Part shown: positions 30,924-41,603 of the stretch, in pieces
Layout of the letters: the number at the start of each line of letters is the position of its first letter
Position numbering within the stretch: position 1 is the stretch's first letter
From: Phaeoceros laevis
Taxonomy: Eukaryota; Anthocerotophyta; Anthocerotopsida; Notothyladales
DNA length: 43,686 bases
Direction: 5' to 3'
Assembly: GCA_049999765.1 (NCBI GenBank)
Contig: JBNGIQ010009464.1
Location: 66,645 to 110,330 of the forward strand
Translations under genes and position numbers: made by a program
The notes under the pieces: generated by a model
The model's input: the letters and a program-made list of their open reading frames with translations, nothing else
The model's database searches: none
What the model was told of the DNA's origin: nothing

Positions 30924-31838
30924 ATGCCGCAGCGTCACTCGAAGAACAACAATGATCTTGCGTTCTTCACCTATGATGAGCGCAAGAAATTAGGGTATGG
31001 CACGCAGAGGGAACGGCTTGGGAGAGATTCCATCAAGCCGTTTGATGCCTGCAGCATCTGTCTGAAGCCCCTCATCCAGCCTCTATGTTGCATGAAAGGT
31101 CACGTATTTTGCAAGGAGTGCATCTTTCAGTGTTTGCTCTCTCAGAAGAAGGACATCAAGCGAAAGGTAGCTCTGTTCTCAGCGCAGCAGAAGGAGGAGC
31201 AAGAGCGAGAGTTGGAAAAGAAGCAGGCAGACAGGGAGAGGGAGTTGGATGCTTTTGACCAGCAGAACAGTAGTGCAGTTCCTCACTATGATCGGGGTAG
31301 TGTGTCCACCAAGATGAATGGGTTTCACGGGGCCAACAGTGTGAGAGTGACTTCTTATGAGGAGGAAGCCCTGAGGACCATGAAAGCTTTTTGGTTGCCC
31401 TCGGCCACCCCCGAGGCACCCGAAAAAGTGCATCTTCCTTCCTCAGACACGTTTTGTCCAGAAGGGAAGGAAAAAGTTAAGCTGAAGGAGTTGTTTGACT
31501 TGAATTTTACGCTGGCTCCTGCAGGCGGGTCATCTGACAAGGAGGATGAGGGCAGATACTGGTGCCCATCATGTTCTGTTACCTTCACCAATACTTCAAC
31601 TCTTGTGGCCATCGTGACATGTGGGCATGTGTTTTGCAAGAAATGCACAGACCAGTTTATTGCCGCAGACAGACTGTGTATGGTGTGCAACCAAGCGTGC
31701 AAGCGGAAGAACCTGGTAGTCCTAGAGAAGGGTGGGACTGGTTTTTCCGGCCATGGTGATGACCTGGAGGCAAAAAGCTTTAAGCACGTGGGAAGTGGCA
31801 CCGGCATGGGGCTGTCTCGTCCCACTACTCGGCTATGA
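30924..31838 (+). CDS. CSU1: NOSIP/CSU1-type RING E3 ubiquitin ligase, intronless
   Basis: 304 residues in one exon. The start MPQRHSKNNNDLAFFTYDER and the following GYGTQRERLGRDSIKPFDAC are the conserved N-terminus of the NOSIP family. The first zinc-binding cluster has Cys43, Cys46, His60, Cys63 and Cys66 (CSICLKPLIQPL, GHVFCKECI). A charged coiled-coil-like segment (EEQERELEKKQADRERELDA) follows at about 90-110. The C-terminal RING starts at Cys214 (CPSCSVTFTNT) and continues CGHVFCKKCTDQF and CMVCNQACK. In Arabidopsis the family member CSU1 is an E3 ligase that limits COP1 in light signalling; whether the protein here does the same is inference. No intron is seen. Confidence 0.93.
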   Translation: MPQRHSKNNNDLAFFTYDERKKLGYGTQRERLGRDSIKPFDACSICLKPLIQPLCCMKGHVFCKECIFQCLLSQKKDIKRKVALFSAQQKEEQERELEKKQADRERELDAFDQQNSSAVPHYDRGSVSTKMNGFHGANSVRVTSYEEEALRTMKAFWLPSATPEAPEKVHLPSSDTFCPEGKEKVKLKELFDLNFTLAPAGGSSDKEDEGRYWCPSCSVTFTNTSTLVAIVTCGHVFCKKCTDQFIAADRLCMVCNQACKRKNLVVLEKGGTGFSGHGDDLEAKSFKHVGSGTGMGLSRPTTRL

Positions 31839-32587
31839 GATGGCATGCCACCGCTTTGTTGAGCGGTTGACTGCGTGAGGTGTGGCCGAGCAAGCTCCAA
31901 TACAGTTGTGACGCAAGGTGTTGCAGTTTTATTTGCGAAAGTAGCGGAGGAAAGTTGAGTAAAGTTGGCTGCTGACCGCATCACAGGGCTTGTTATTGGG
32001 GAAGGTCGCTGTTTGAGTTGTTGGAGTCTCCTGATAATGGATTGCAGAGAAGGGGGGTAGGCAGCAGCGAATTTACTTCACAGAAGGTTTTCAACAAGAC
32101 GACCTTACTGCTGAAGAAGAACGCATTTCATCAAGAAAGTCAGGACAAGCTACCAGTGAGGCTTCTGCGCACAACTTTGTACACTGCAACCCTGCCTGCA
32201 TGGCTTGAGTACAGGCCACCTGAAGGGGTTGTAGCCCTCCGCAAACCAGGGATGAAGTCGGTATTCGGAACACAATGTTCTTATGATTGTCGGTCTGCCC
32301 TCCATTGAGCGAGTAGAGGCGGGATTACGAAATGTCAGATGGTGACAATGCTGCAGCTGCTCAGTGGCGTAGAAATACGGGCACATCTAAGATGTTCACA
32401 ATTCTTGTCAGGTTTTAGCCTTGAACCCACCACACTGTATAAGTGCATGCACCCCAAGTGGCCAAGCCTATCAAATTCATTTCTTTCCACTCCCAGACGT
32501 TTTTTTTAGAGCTTGTTTAGGGGAGCAGCGGACTAACCCCTACATAAACGCTCCAAAAAAGTTCCTCCAAAAGTTCCTCCAAATAAG
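31839..32587. other. Intergenic, 3' region of the RING gene
   Basis: No gene recognised. The duplicated pair of CTCCAAAAAAGTTCCTCCAAAAGTTCCTCC-like pieces near 32550-32582 is a short simple repeat. Confidence 0.4.
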
Positions 32588-32720
32588 GGTTGGATGCAGT
32601 CTGAGCAGACCGTCCAACCCGCTTGTCCAAGACAGCCAGCTGCGCATCCACCCAGTGTGGGCTGATGTTGCATGTCCCGTTGGTAGTGCGCAACTCTATG
32701 TTGATCAGTTTCAGGGTTTT
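32588..32720 (-). pseudogene. Relic of the PPR/PDF gene family
   Basis: The minus strand reads HWVDAQLAVLDKRVGRSAQ, nearly the same as WVDAELAALDKQVGRSAQ in the left-edge PPR locus (327-393). Directly upstream, TTNG plus CNIS aligns with a second block of that locus (about 691-720). The ~300 bases between these blocks, including the PDF motif, are missing here. No PPR repeat follows. It is a short fragment carrying an internal deletion. Confidence 0.65.
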
Positions 32721-32887
32721 TCGGCAGTCGCAGCAGTGGTAGCAGTACTGGCCTGCCTCTCCCAATCCCCTTCCCTCCTTTCGCATGCCCCTTGCCAGCG
32801 CTGAGGAGGCAGGCACCTCACCCCTAACCTGCTGAAAGGGCTGGGCAGGACGCAGGCCTCCTGCCTCCCTCCTTCCCAATCCGCCCA

Positions 32888-34677
32888 TACTAAAGCACAG
32901 TGTCATGCATTTAGCAAGATATATATATCACGTGCAGAACCTCGGACTTCTCTAGCTCAGAGTGAGAGCCAAGCTGGATAGAGGAAGGAGAACTTGCCAG
33001 TGATGCACAAGGGTGAGATTAATGACAAGAATTACATGAGATTCAATTGTGACACTCATCAAGTGCACCCTTTTCTCACATATTTTTGGGTGTCCACTGT
33101 CGGTGACTGTCCAGGCCCCAGGGCCCAATAAATAAAAAACTGCGGCCTCTCGAATTGCAAGCATGGTGGTGGGCCTGGTGGCGGTATAGTCTACACTACA
33201 TAATACATATCTACTGTAGAGTACTGTATGTCTCCAAGAGGATTGAGATTGAGTCCGATTGACTGTGGAGTCTAGATATTTGAAGGGCTTGCTTGAAAGC
33301 TGGCAATGTCAGCTTAACGTGCTTCAAAATTGGACAGCTTTGTGATGTACATGTAGGCAGCTTGGTGTGATGATGTTGAACTTTTGGGTCCTCACGTCAC
33401 CTGTTGGACCTTTGAGCAACCCGCAAGGACAATGGGAAATAGTATTTGGGCAGGCCTGCAGCTTTATGCAGAAAAGCCTTTTGTGCACAAATTAAGCAAC
33501 CAGTGAAGCTCGGTCAGAACGTGCTCATGCATATGTTCGGACGGGAAGTTGATTGTCCAGCCGTAGACGCATTCCTTTGTCATTTTCAGCTATGGCAGGC
33601 AACAGGTCTCCGACACTCCTCGCCTCTCTCAGACAGTCACTGCTGCTGCTGCTCGCTATAATTCTAGGTGCAAGCAGTTATACTGCCTTCTGCGGAGAAA
33701 TTTCTTATGAGGTGAGATTTGCAACTGCAACTGTGCGACATATAAATTGTACAGGTATCAAAAATTTCCAAGGTACCAAGCTTATGTATGCATTCTTCAA
33801 GTGCTAGCTCTGAACGGCTTGAAACTGACTCATGAATGTGTGGAATGTTGAGGTTGGTGGCAACGTATGTATGTACGTGCGCAGGTGGTCAAATCGCCTA
33901 TTTATCCCCATCTTCCTGCCAATGCCAAGTCATTTAGAGACTCTCCTCTTCACGGCCCTCCTGTATCAATCCAGGTGTGGTATAGTGACACAAGAGTGTT
34001 TGGCTTCCAGACTACATTCTTGGACAAGTACAGGAGCCCAGTTCATGGCTACGCTGTGGGCAACAGCAGTACGGTAAGGAAACCACTTCAAGACTTCAGC
34101 AGCAGCTAGCTAGCTAGGTTTGCAGGCCAAGAATGAAGCACAGGTTTTGAGTTGGTGCCCATGTCCGGTCCTGAGAAAGGATGACGGTCAAGATTACGAA
34201 CCTGTAATTGTACGAGGAATTTGTTTCTTGTCTGCTGTCAGCCTCCGTGTCAATCTCTCTGGATGAGAGCTCTGTATGTATTTGTGCCTGCAGGTTCACT
34301 TCGATCCTAAGAACAACGACTTTGTGACAAATCCGTTTGCGGAATATGCCAGCATTGCACCGGATGGCACTGTGGGAACAACCGCTATCGGATTCCAGGC
34401 CGGCAACCGGACGGTGTCTCTCTCTGGAGGTCGGCTTACGACAGTGCGCACCCCACCTGCGGATCCTCGGTTTGTACCAGCCTTCGGTTCCCTTCCTCAG
34501 CTCGCAGCCGTCGGCTACTCCGCGCCTGCTATGACCCTGGGCTTCACGGGGTTGGCAGACGATGAGGGCATCGTCCAGTTCGGTACGCTAGTCAAACTCC
34601 GTCCCTTATCCTTGTTGGCTTCTTTGGCCAGCTGGGCAACGCCTCCATAGAGCAGCTGGGTGTCCACGTTGTCTCCC
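32888..34677 (+). repeat. Tandem segmental duplication, copy 1 (jacalin gene and promoter)
   Basis: Starts at TACTAAAGCACAGTGTCATG, matching TACTAAAGCAGAGTGTCATG at about 35068, and continues through the whole upstream region and first three jacalin exons. Identity is above 90 percent by eye, including introns. It ends at GTTGTCTCCCC, equivalent to about 38426 in copy 2. Confidence 0.9.
33592..34650 (+). pseudogene. Truncated jacalin-like lectin gene (copy 1)
   Basis: Exons 33592-33711, 33885-34073 and 34294-34650 encode 221 residues with a signal peptide (LLLLLAIILGASSYTAFCGE) and one jacalin-like unit (VSIQVWYSDTRVFGFQTTFL, then HFDPKNNDFVTNPFAEYAS). At about 34612 the sequence jumps from the end of unit 1 (GTCCCTTATCCTTG) straight into the tail of unit 2 (TTGGCTTCTTTGGCCAGCTG), skipping about 660 bases present in copy 2. 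The join is out of frame and meets TAG at 34648. The junction shares TTG on both sides, as in microhomology-mediated deletion. A short secreted one-unit protein could still be made, so 'pseudogene' describes the broken structure rather than proven loss of expression. Confidence 0.85.
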
Positions 34678-34681
34678 CGGT

Positions 34682-34721
34682 GCTCGCCGGTGACCGGTCG
34701 CGCTCGCCGGTGACCGGCGGG
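34682..34721. repeat. Tandem repeat, 2 x 20 bp, at the end of copy 1
   Basis: GCTCGCCGGTGACCGG occurs at 34682 and 34702, directly after the point where copy 1 stops matching copy 2. The following ~350 bases to 35068 are unique in the window and hold no gene. Confidence 0.85.
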
Positions 34722-35067
34722 AGGCGATCCAGGACGGTAGCGGCCGACCCCGGCCCGCTACCCGACGTAGCCCTTAAGCCAGATTGGTTATAATTAAACT
34801 TCATTAAGGGTATAGGTGAGAAATTAAGTAGTACTCGACCCCGCTTCGAATCCGGGATCCTCCTCTCTCTACAAGCGTGGCACCCGGTGCCTGCCATACT
34901 ACCATAAAAAAATTGGCGAGGAAGAAGACTTCTATTCTGAGTAGAACTCTGGCTGGGGCTACGAGAAAGGTGAGAACCCGTAATAGTGTAGTCAATGTCA
35001 TAATCCAATGGTTGGTCAAAGCTACATAATCTGCCGTCAAGAATCCATAGTGCCGAGTCAAACTTGA

Positions 35068-35297
35068 TACTAAAGCAGAGTGTCATGCATTTAGGAAGAT
35101 ATACATCACTTGTAGAACCTCGGACTTCTCTAGCTGAGAGTGAGAGCCCAAGCTGGATAGAGGAACTTCAAGGAGAACTTGCCACTCATGCACAAGGTGT
35201 GATTAATGACAAGAATTACATGAGATTCAAGTGATGCACAAGTTGAGATTAATGACAAGAATTTCATGAGATTCAATTGTGATACTCTATCAAGCTT
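35068..35297 (+). repeat. Segmental duplication, copy 2, left part
   Basis: Equivalent to about 32888-33066 of copy 1, with a private 46-bp tandem duplication (GATTAATGACAAGAATT at 35201 and 35247). Matching to copy 1 breaks after TATCAAG and resumes near 36226, so about 930 bases were inserted here. Confidence 0.8.
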
Positions 35298-35305
35298 CCG
35301 ACTAG

Positions 35306-36131
35306 TAAGGTAGATGGGGGTGATATAGGCCACCCTAACTTCACCCCTTATAACTTTTGCATTTTTTTAAGAATTCTTTTTTTTTTACACCTAGTTTAGG
35401 CCATCTATATGCCACCTGGGCGATGCATGGGCCACTTTTTGCATTGATGGGTACCTTTTGTGTGCTGGCCCATACATGGGCCCCATATATGGCCAGTATT
35501 TGCATTGATGGGCACCTTTTGTGAGCTGGCCCATACATGGGCCTCTATTTGCATTGATGGGCACCTTTTGTGTTGTGTGTGGGCCAGCCTTTGCTCCCAA
35601 TGGGGGGCCCAAGATTTTAGGAATGGAGTACATATCTTTATGGGCATCACATGTCACCCGCCTAGCTAGATATGTTTTTTTAATTCTTCCCATTTTAGTG
35701 TATGCTCTAGGGGCTAAGTGTCATGGCAAGCTTCGGTTTTACTGCCTAGGGAGCTCATTTCTCCACCAAAATTGTTGCACTATAGCTTGTTTGAAAGGTA
35801 GAACCTAGATTATCATCCTCACCATCCTCACAAACTTTGATGTCGCCAATATCAAAATAGCCATTGTTCTATCCATTCTTAGCCGTAGATGGATTTCTCC
35901 TTATGTCCGCCCATGGCTTCATGTGTGAGCAGCCATGGCTAGGTTAGGGAAAGGGAAGTTTTAGCTTCATCCATGCCCTCTTACATGGTTGGAAAAGAAA
36001 AAGAAAATCGCTTTTCTAACTTTTCAAATGCACATAATGTGTGGCCTACGCTACACGCACATCCCGCCCATACTACACCAAAGAGATGGCCTAAACGACC
36101 TGCATGGCCTAAATGACCCCCATCTACCTTA
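35306..36131. mobile_element. DNA transposon-like insertion with 27-bp inverted ends
   Basis: TAAGGTAGATGGGGGTGATA at 35306 is inverted at 36105-36131 (ending GACCCCCATCTACCTTA); 25 of 27 bases pair. The flanking dinucleotide TA on both sides fits a Tc1/mariner-type target. The 826-bp body contains no transposase. It lies exactly within the interval by which copy 2 of the duplication is longer than copy 1, so it is a later insertion upstream of jacalin copy 2. Confidence 0.8.
35438..35572. repeat. Tandem repeat inside the element
   Basis: TTTGCATTGATGGGxACCTT occurs at 35438, 35499 and 35548, separated by GGCCCATACATGGGCC-type palindromic blocks. Confidence 0.8.
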
Positions 36132-36157
36132 TATCCCGAGTACCTTATATCCCGAGT
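36126..36157. repeat. Tandem repeat, 2 x 16 bp, at the element edge
   Basis: TACCTTATATCCCGAG is repeated twice, overlapping the right inverted end of the element. Confidence 0.85.
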
Positions 36158-36663
36158 GGGGAAAGGAGTACGTGAAAGCAGCAGTACGGGACGATAGCAG
36201 GGCCAAAGTTCGTACATCACACTGTCATCAAGTGCACCCCTTTCTCGACATATTTTTGGGTGTCCAGGGCCCAAAAAATAAAAAAACTGCGGCCTCTCGG
36301 GCCTGGTGGCGGTATAGTCTACATTACATAATACATATCTGATGTAGAGTACTGTATGTCTCCAGAGGATTGACTCTGGCGTCTAGATATTTGAAGGGCT
36401 TGCTTGAAAGCTGGCAATGTCAGCTTAAAGTGCTTCAAAATTGGACACCTTTGTGATGTACAAGTAGGCAGCTTGATGTGATGATGTTGAACTTTTGGGT
36501 CCTCATGTCACCTGTTTGGGCAGGCCTGCAGCTTTCTGCAGAGAAGCCTTTTGTGCACAAATTTAAAGCAACCAGTGAAGCTCGGTCAGAACGTGCTCAT
36601 GCATATGTTCGGACGGGAAGTTGATTGTCCAGCCGTAGACGCATTCCTTTGTCATTTTCAGCA

Positions 36664-39170
36664 ATGGCAGGCAACAGGTCTCCGACACTACTCGCCTCTC
36701 TCAGACTGCTGCAGCTGCTGCTCGCTATAATTCTAGGTGCAAGCAGTTATACTGCCTTCTGCGGAGAAATTTCTTATGAGGTAAGATTTGCAACTGCATC
36801 TGTGCGACATATAAATTGTACAGGTATAAAAATATTCCGAGGTACAAAGCTTATGTATGCATTCTTCAAGTGCTAGCTGTGAACGGCTTGAAACTGACTC
36901 ATGAATGTATGGAATGTTGAGGTTGGTGGCAACGTATGTATGTACTTGCGCAGGTGGTCAAATCGCCTATCTATCCCCATCTTCCTGCCAATGCCAAGTC
37001 ATTCAGAGACTCTCCTCTTCACGGCCCTCCTGTATCAATCCAGGTGTGGTTTAGTGACACAAGAGTGTTTGGCTTCCAGACTACATTCTTGGACAAGTAC
37101 AGGAGCCCAGTTCATGGCTACGCTGTGGGCAACAGCAGTACGGTAAGGAAACCTCTTCAAGACTTCAGCAGCAGCTAGCTAGGCTAAGCTAAGCTAAGCT
37201 AGGTTTGCAGGCCAAACATGAAGCACAGGTTTTGATTTGGTGCCCATGTCCGGTCCTGAGAAAGGATGACGGTCAAGATTACGAACCTGTACTTGTACGA
37301 GGAATTTGTTTCTTGTCTGCTGTCAGTCTCCGTGTCAATCTCTCTGGATGAAAGCTCTGTATGTATGTCTGTGTGCCTGCAGGTTCACTTCGATCCTAAG
37401 AACAACGACTTTGTGACAACTCCGTTTGCGGAATATGCAAGCATTGCACCGGATGGCACTGTGGGAACAACCGCTATCGGATTGGAGGCCGGCAACCGGA
37501 CGGTGTCTCTCACTGGAGGTCGGCTTACGACAGTGCGCACCCCACCTGCGGATCCTCGGTTTATCCCAGTCTTCGGTTCCAGTATTCAGTTCGCAGCCGT
37601 CGGCTACTCCGCGCCTGCTGTGACCCTGGGCTTCACGGGATTGGCAGACGATGAGGGCATCGTCCAGTTCGGTGCGCTAGTCGAACTCCGTCCCTTATCC
37701 TTGAAACAATCTCCTACCAGCCATCGCCGCCTCTACTTTCCCAAGGTAATAAGGTTCCAAGGTTGTTCAGAGTGTGCAAGAGCTTGCCCGTGCTCGTCGT
37801 TAAGGCAGTTGCTGGTTGTACAGAAAGCTGTGGTGCGAGGGAGGGAGTTCCCTCGTCTTGCTAGCGGGCTGCGACCTTTTGACGATGGCTTGACCGCGGA
37901 GCACGGGGAGATTGTGGAGGTGAAGCTATGGCTGTCAGACACTTTAGGCGTTCTAGGTATCCGCTCCACATTCCAGGACGGCTACCGAAGTTCAATCCAC
38001 GGATTCTCCAACGGCAAAACTGTCACGGTACCTGTAGCTAGCCATCATGTCACGTGCGAAATTTCGCTAGGGCTTCAATGCAATGCAATGCAATGCAAAT
38101 TTCTTGTCTGACTGGGGGGAAATGGCAGCTCCAATTTGATCCCAGCAGCAACCCCCTAGTGGCACTGGGTGGACGAGGCGGCCCTTCAACTTTGGATTAC
38201 CCTGGCATTGGGGAATCCGGCTTGGTGGGGGAGAAAGCTGGGGAGTACAAGCTGCTTGGTGTTGCTTTCTTCGCTGGTGGCAGCAGCCCTCCCACCCGCA
38301 GTCCTGTCTACGGCACGGACGACACTCGGACTTACTCTGACAGTGCAGATGGCAAGATTGTTGGCTTCTTTGGCCAGCTGGGCAACGCCTCCATAGAGCA
38401 GCTGGGTGTCCACGTTGTCTCCCCTGCAAATGGCTTGCTGGTGAGTAAGATTTCGAGACCCCACTCGGAAGGCTTCTGTGCTTGCAAGCAGTGCACTTAC
38501 TTGCTCTTGAAGCGTCCTCCCTTACATGTAGCTGAACTAGTATCATCCTGGACATGCACAGATATCATCGGGACCATTTCCTAGAGTGACTCCCGCATAC
38601 TCTGTGCCCATTTGATCACACCGGAGATAACATCGGAGTTGACAAGATTGATGTCTACTACGACGATGACATAGGCATTCTGGGCCTCCGCTTCACTTAC
38701 GTTACTCGGCAAAACTTGTACACCACGCCCATCTACGGCAGGAAGCAGGGAGACTACAAGCAGGTATGTGAAGCTATCTTGTTTTGCTTTGCTTGAACCA
38801 CATTGCTTGAATTCAACAACTGGAAAAACTGCGCGCTTTACTGCTCTTCACTTGGCAGCGTGCTGCATCTGCAAGAATTTGAGAGTGTCACAGTTTTTTT
38901 TTGCTCTTTTCCTCTTGAAAAATGGTGGTGCCTGTGGAGAATCCGTTGGTGAATGTGGGCGTCCACATTGCCAACGTGCTGGCTGGGACGGGTGAGGTAG
39001 GCCTCACAGGGCTCACCTTCACCACTCTCAAGGGCGACTTTGTTGGAACCTTCGGCGTGTGTGAGGATTACTACAACTTGTCAGATGGCACAAGCCGTGT
39101 GATAGGATTCCATGGCAAAGCCTCCGAGACAGTGATTAATGCATTGGGTGTGTACACTGCGCCAGTGTGA
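36664..39170 (+). CDS. Secreted multi-unit jacalin-like lectin (copy 2)
   Basis: Carbohydrate-binding lectin with a signal peptide (LLQLLLAIILGASSYTAFCG). Exons 36664-36780, 36954-37142, 37383-37745, 37824-38027 and 38129-38440 encode two complete jacalin-like units. Each unit is built from two exons with phase-0 introns; the third intron (37746-37823, 78 bp) could be retained without breaking the frame. The diagnostic strand is GKIVGFFGQLGNASIEQLGV at the end of unit 2. A third unit follows: IDVYYDDDIGILGLRFTYVT up to 38763 and SRVIGFHGKASETVINALGV ending at TGA 39168-39170 (exon from about 38940). In the frame of unit 3, a TGA at 38587-38589 lies between the expected acceptor and the domain. 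Either an acceptor further in (ACAAG|ATT at about 38647) is used, or the protein ends after unit 2. End coordinate and unit 3 splicing are uncertain. Confidence 0.75.
38076..38099. repeat. Pentanucleotide repeat in a jacalin intron
   Basis: Four to five copies of ATGCA lie in intron 4 of jacalin copy 2; a GCTAA repeat also occurs in intron 2 (37183-37203), absent from copy 1. Confidence 0.85.
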
Positions 39171-39854
39171 ATTTGTAGATATAGGACATGTATACAACTC
39201 CAACTCCAACGGCTCCACAGCTCGATTGCCCTTCTTTGTGAAGGTGTAACAGTAGAACTGTGCATATGACACCCGCTTGGCATCTGTGCAAACCGTCGGG
39301 GGCAGGGGACTCGGGGTTGCCCTATTTTTTGTCCTCTTGCAAGGCATATACTTGACAAGCTTTTTGTTATGTGAAACAGTGAAGACATGTAAAGCTTTAG
39401 AACTCATTGTGATTGCAGGTGAGGCACGTATCCTTGCTTCTTCAGTACTCTGGAGAAAGCTGGAGGCAGCTTTGCAGAAGCAGCCTGGTTTTAAGCACTT
39501 TCCTGGCAGTGTACATGCCCGGGCACCTTCACCCTCAATTGCCTGGGCTTTCTGTGCACCGTCTAGCACGCGAGCAGCATAGGTATTTGACATCAGCATA
39601 GTATGCTCACCTCGCCCGCTTCTTTAAACGCCTCTTTTCCAAGCTCCATATTGTTCCACTTTCGACAAGCTGCCAACACTTCCTCCATAGCAGAGTACGC
39701 AAGTATGTAACGCTTCGCAGAGGTGTACCGTGTGACGTCGACGTTGAAGTTATGAACGAAAAGGACTCCTCGCCCCCGATTTGGAACGGGGTGTAAATCA
39801 CAAGGGTTCTAAAGCATAAAAACTAAGCTCAAACACAAGGTCCCGCAAGTGAAG
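39171..39854. other. Intergenic between jacalin copy 2 and GPN3
   Basis: About 680 bp with short frames on both strands and no domain recognised. Confidence 0.5.
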
Positions 39855-41603
39855 ATGCCTCGTTACGCTCAAGTTGTGATAGGTCCCGCTGGCAGCGGCA
39901 AGGTGCTGTGTTGCAGCTTTCTATTTTCTTTCTTGTGCAATTCTGCAAGACCGTGTTTCTAGCCGAGGTGAGCAAGCTTTTACCTCGCCCGACTTCTGTG
40001 TTTTTCTTGGCTTGCGCAGTCCACATACTGCAAACAGATATATGAACACTGCCAGAGCATTGGTCGAACGGTGCACGTTGTGAATTTGGATCCAGCCGCT
40101 GAGCATTTCGAATATCCTATTGCTGTAGGTATGACTGGGCCGTCTTTGATGTGCAATATATGGTGGCTTTTTGGCGCCCATCTTCAGACCCCGGGGCTTC
40201 TTTAATTGTCCTGTTTGGTGTACGTTTCAGATGTCCGAGAGCTCATCTCTTTGGAAGATGTCATGGGGGAGCTCAGTCTTGGACCTAATGGTGGTCTGAT
40301 TTATTGCATGGAGTATCCAACTTTTTGTTTACCTTTGGGGTTCCAACTTCTGCATGAGGCGTAGATTCCACGTTTTCTTCAGTCACCCATGGGCTCTGCA
40401 AACTTCTCGGTCCTTGACTTGAAATCAGATATCTTGAAGAACATATGGATGAATGGCTTGGTGAGCAACTAGAGGACTATATTGATGATGACTACCTATT
40501 ATTCGATTGTCCAGGTGTGTGCGTTACTCTGTGCTCCCGCTTTGCTGGTAGACAAGTAAGTTTTCACTCTGTGTGACTGATTTCGTTTCCAGTTCCCTCC
40601 AGATTTCCCTGTCCTGTACTCGACATGTAGGGTGAACACTCCGATTTCTATTGTTTACTGTTGATGTAGGCCAGATCGAGCTGTACTCACACATTCCTGT
40701 GCTGAGGTCGTTCGTTGACCAACTTAAAGTCTGGGACTTCCGTGTATGTGCTGTATACATGCTTGATTCCCAGGTATGCTGTAAGTTGTGAGCTACATTA
40801 CTGCTTAAGCTCTTTGTCATTGGAGACTGGTAGGAACATGGTTTCTTGTTTGTGCGTCATGATCTGTGCTATGTTGAGTGCAATACTATACTGAGCAGAA
40901 GTGTGGCCCGTTGTTAGTTTGTGTCAGATGTTACGAAATACATAAGTGGTTGCATGGCATCTCTTTCGGCGATGATCCAACTGGAGCTGCCTCACATCAA
41001 TGTCCTGTCCAAGATGGATTTGTGCCCCCTCCCTGTTCGAAAGGAGATTGAGAAGTACGTTTGGGAAGAGTGGCCCTATATCACATGAAAAGCATTAGAA
41101 GAATCCTGCATGGTTGATGCTGGTTTTTGTGCAGGTTCCTCGATCCAGATGCGAAGCAACTTCTTTTTGACTTGAATCAGCAAATGGCGCCTCGTTTCGC
41201 AAGACTCAACAAAGCACTGGCTGAACTTGTAAGAAGTTCAACCTGCCACAGTGCTTTGCCAAGCTGCTCGTGTGCTTCGCACGTTTCTTATAAAAGTTTT
41301 TGACCCAGCAACCTCTGCTGCTGCACAGGTAGACGATTATAGCATGGTCAGTTTTCTGCCTCTTGACATTCGGAATGAGGAAAGGTGAGATTCTGCAAAC
41401 TTGTTGTGAGAGTCATTGCCATCTGTCCTATAATGCTGCTGTCGATTTACTCCGTAAGAAAATAATATTCTTTGCTCTGCAGCATTCAATTCATCTTGTC
41501 ACACATAGATAATTCCATCCAGTATGGGGAGGATGCTGAAGTAAAGATTCAAGATCACGACCCTGATTTCAGTGCACCTGATGATGTCGATTTCAGTTTC
41601 TAG
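39855..41603 (+). CDS. GPN3: GPN-loop GTPase 3 (nine exons)
   Basis: Exons: 39855-39902, 40020-40128, 40231-40312, 40429-40514, 40670-40773, 40918-41054, 41135-41228, 41329-41384, 41483-41603; 278 residues, all GT-AG and in frame. The protein starts [20 protein letters not shown], with the P-loop GPAGSGKST split by intron 1 after Lys. [16 protein letters not shown] is the switch region, [20 protein letters not shown] holds the Gly-Pro-Asn loop that defines the family, [16 protein letters not shown] is the G3 region and LSKMDL the G4 guanine-specificity motif. GPN3 acts with GPN1 in assembly and nuclear import of RNA polymerase II in yeast and animals; the same role is expected here. Family length is about 280, so the gene is complete. 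Its C-terminus (DDVDFSF) lacks the longer acidic tail of animal GPN3. Confidence 0.95.

Noticed and set aside
34820-34900. tRNA-like or SINE promoter boxes (GCTTCGAATCCGGG on the plus strand)
   Set aside because: B-box-like on one strand only, with a poor A box at the wrong spacing; no tRNA fold can be drawn.
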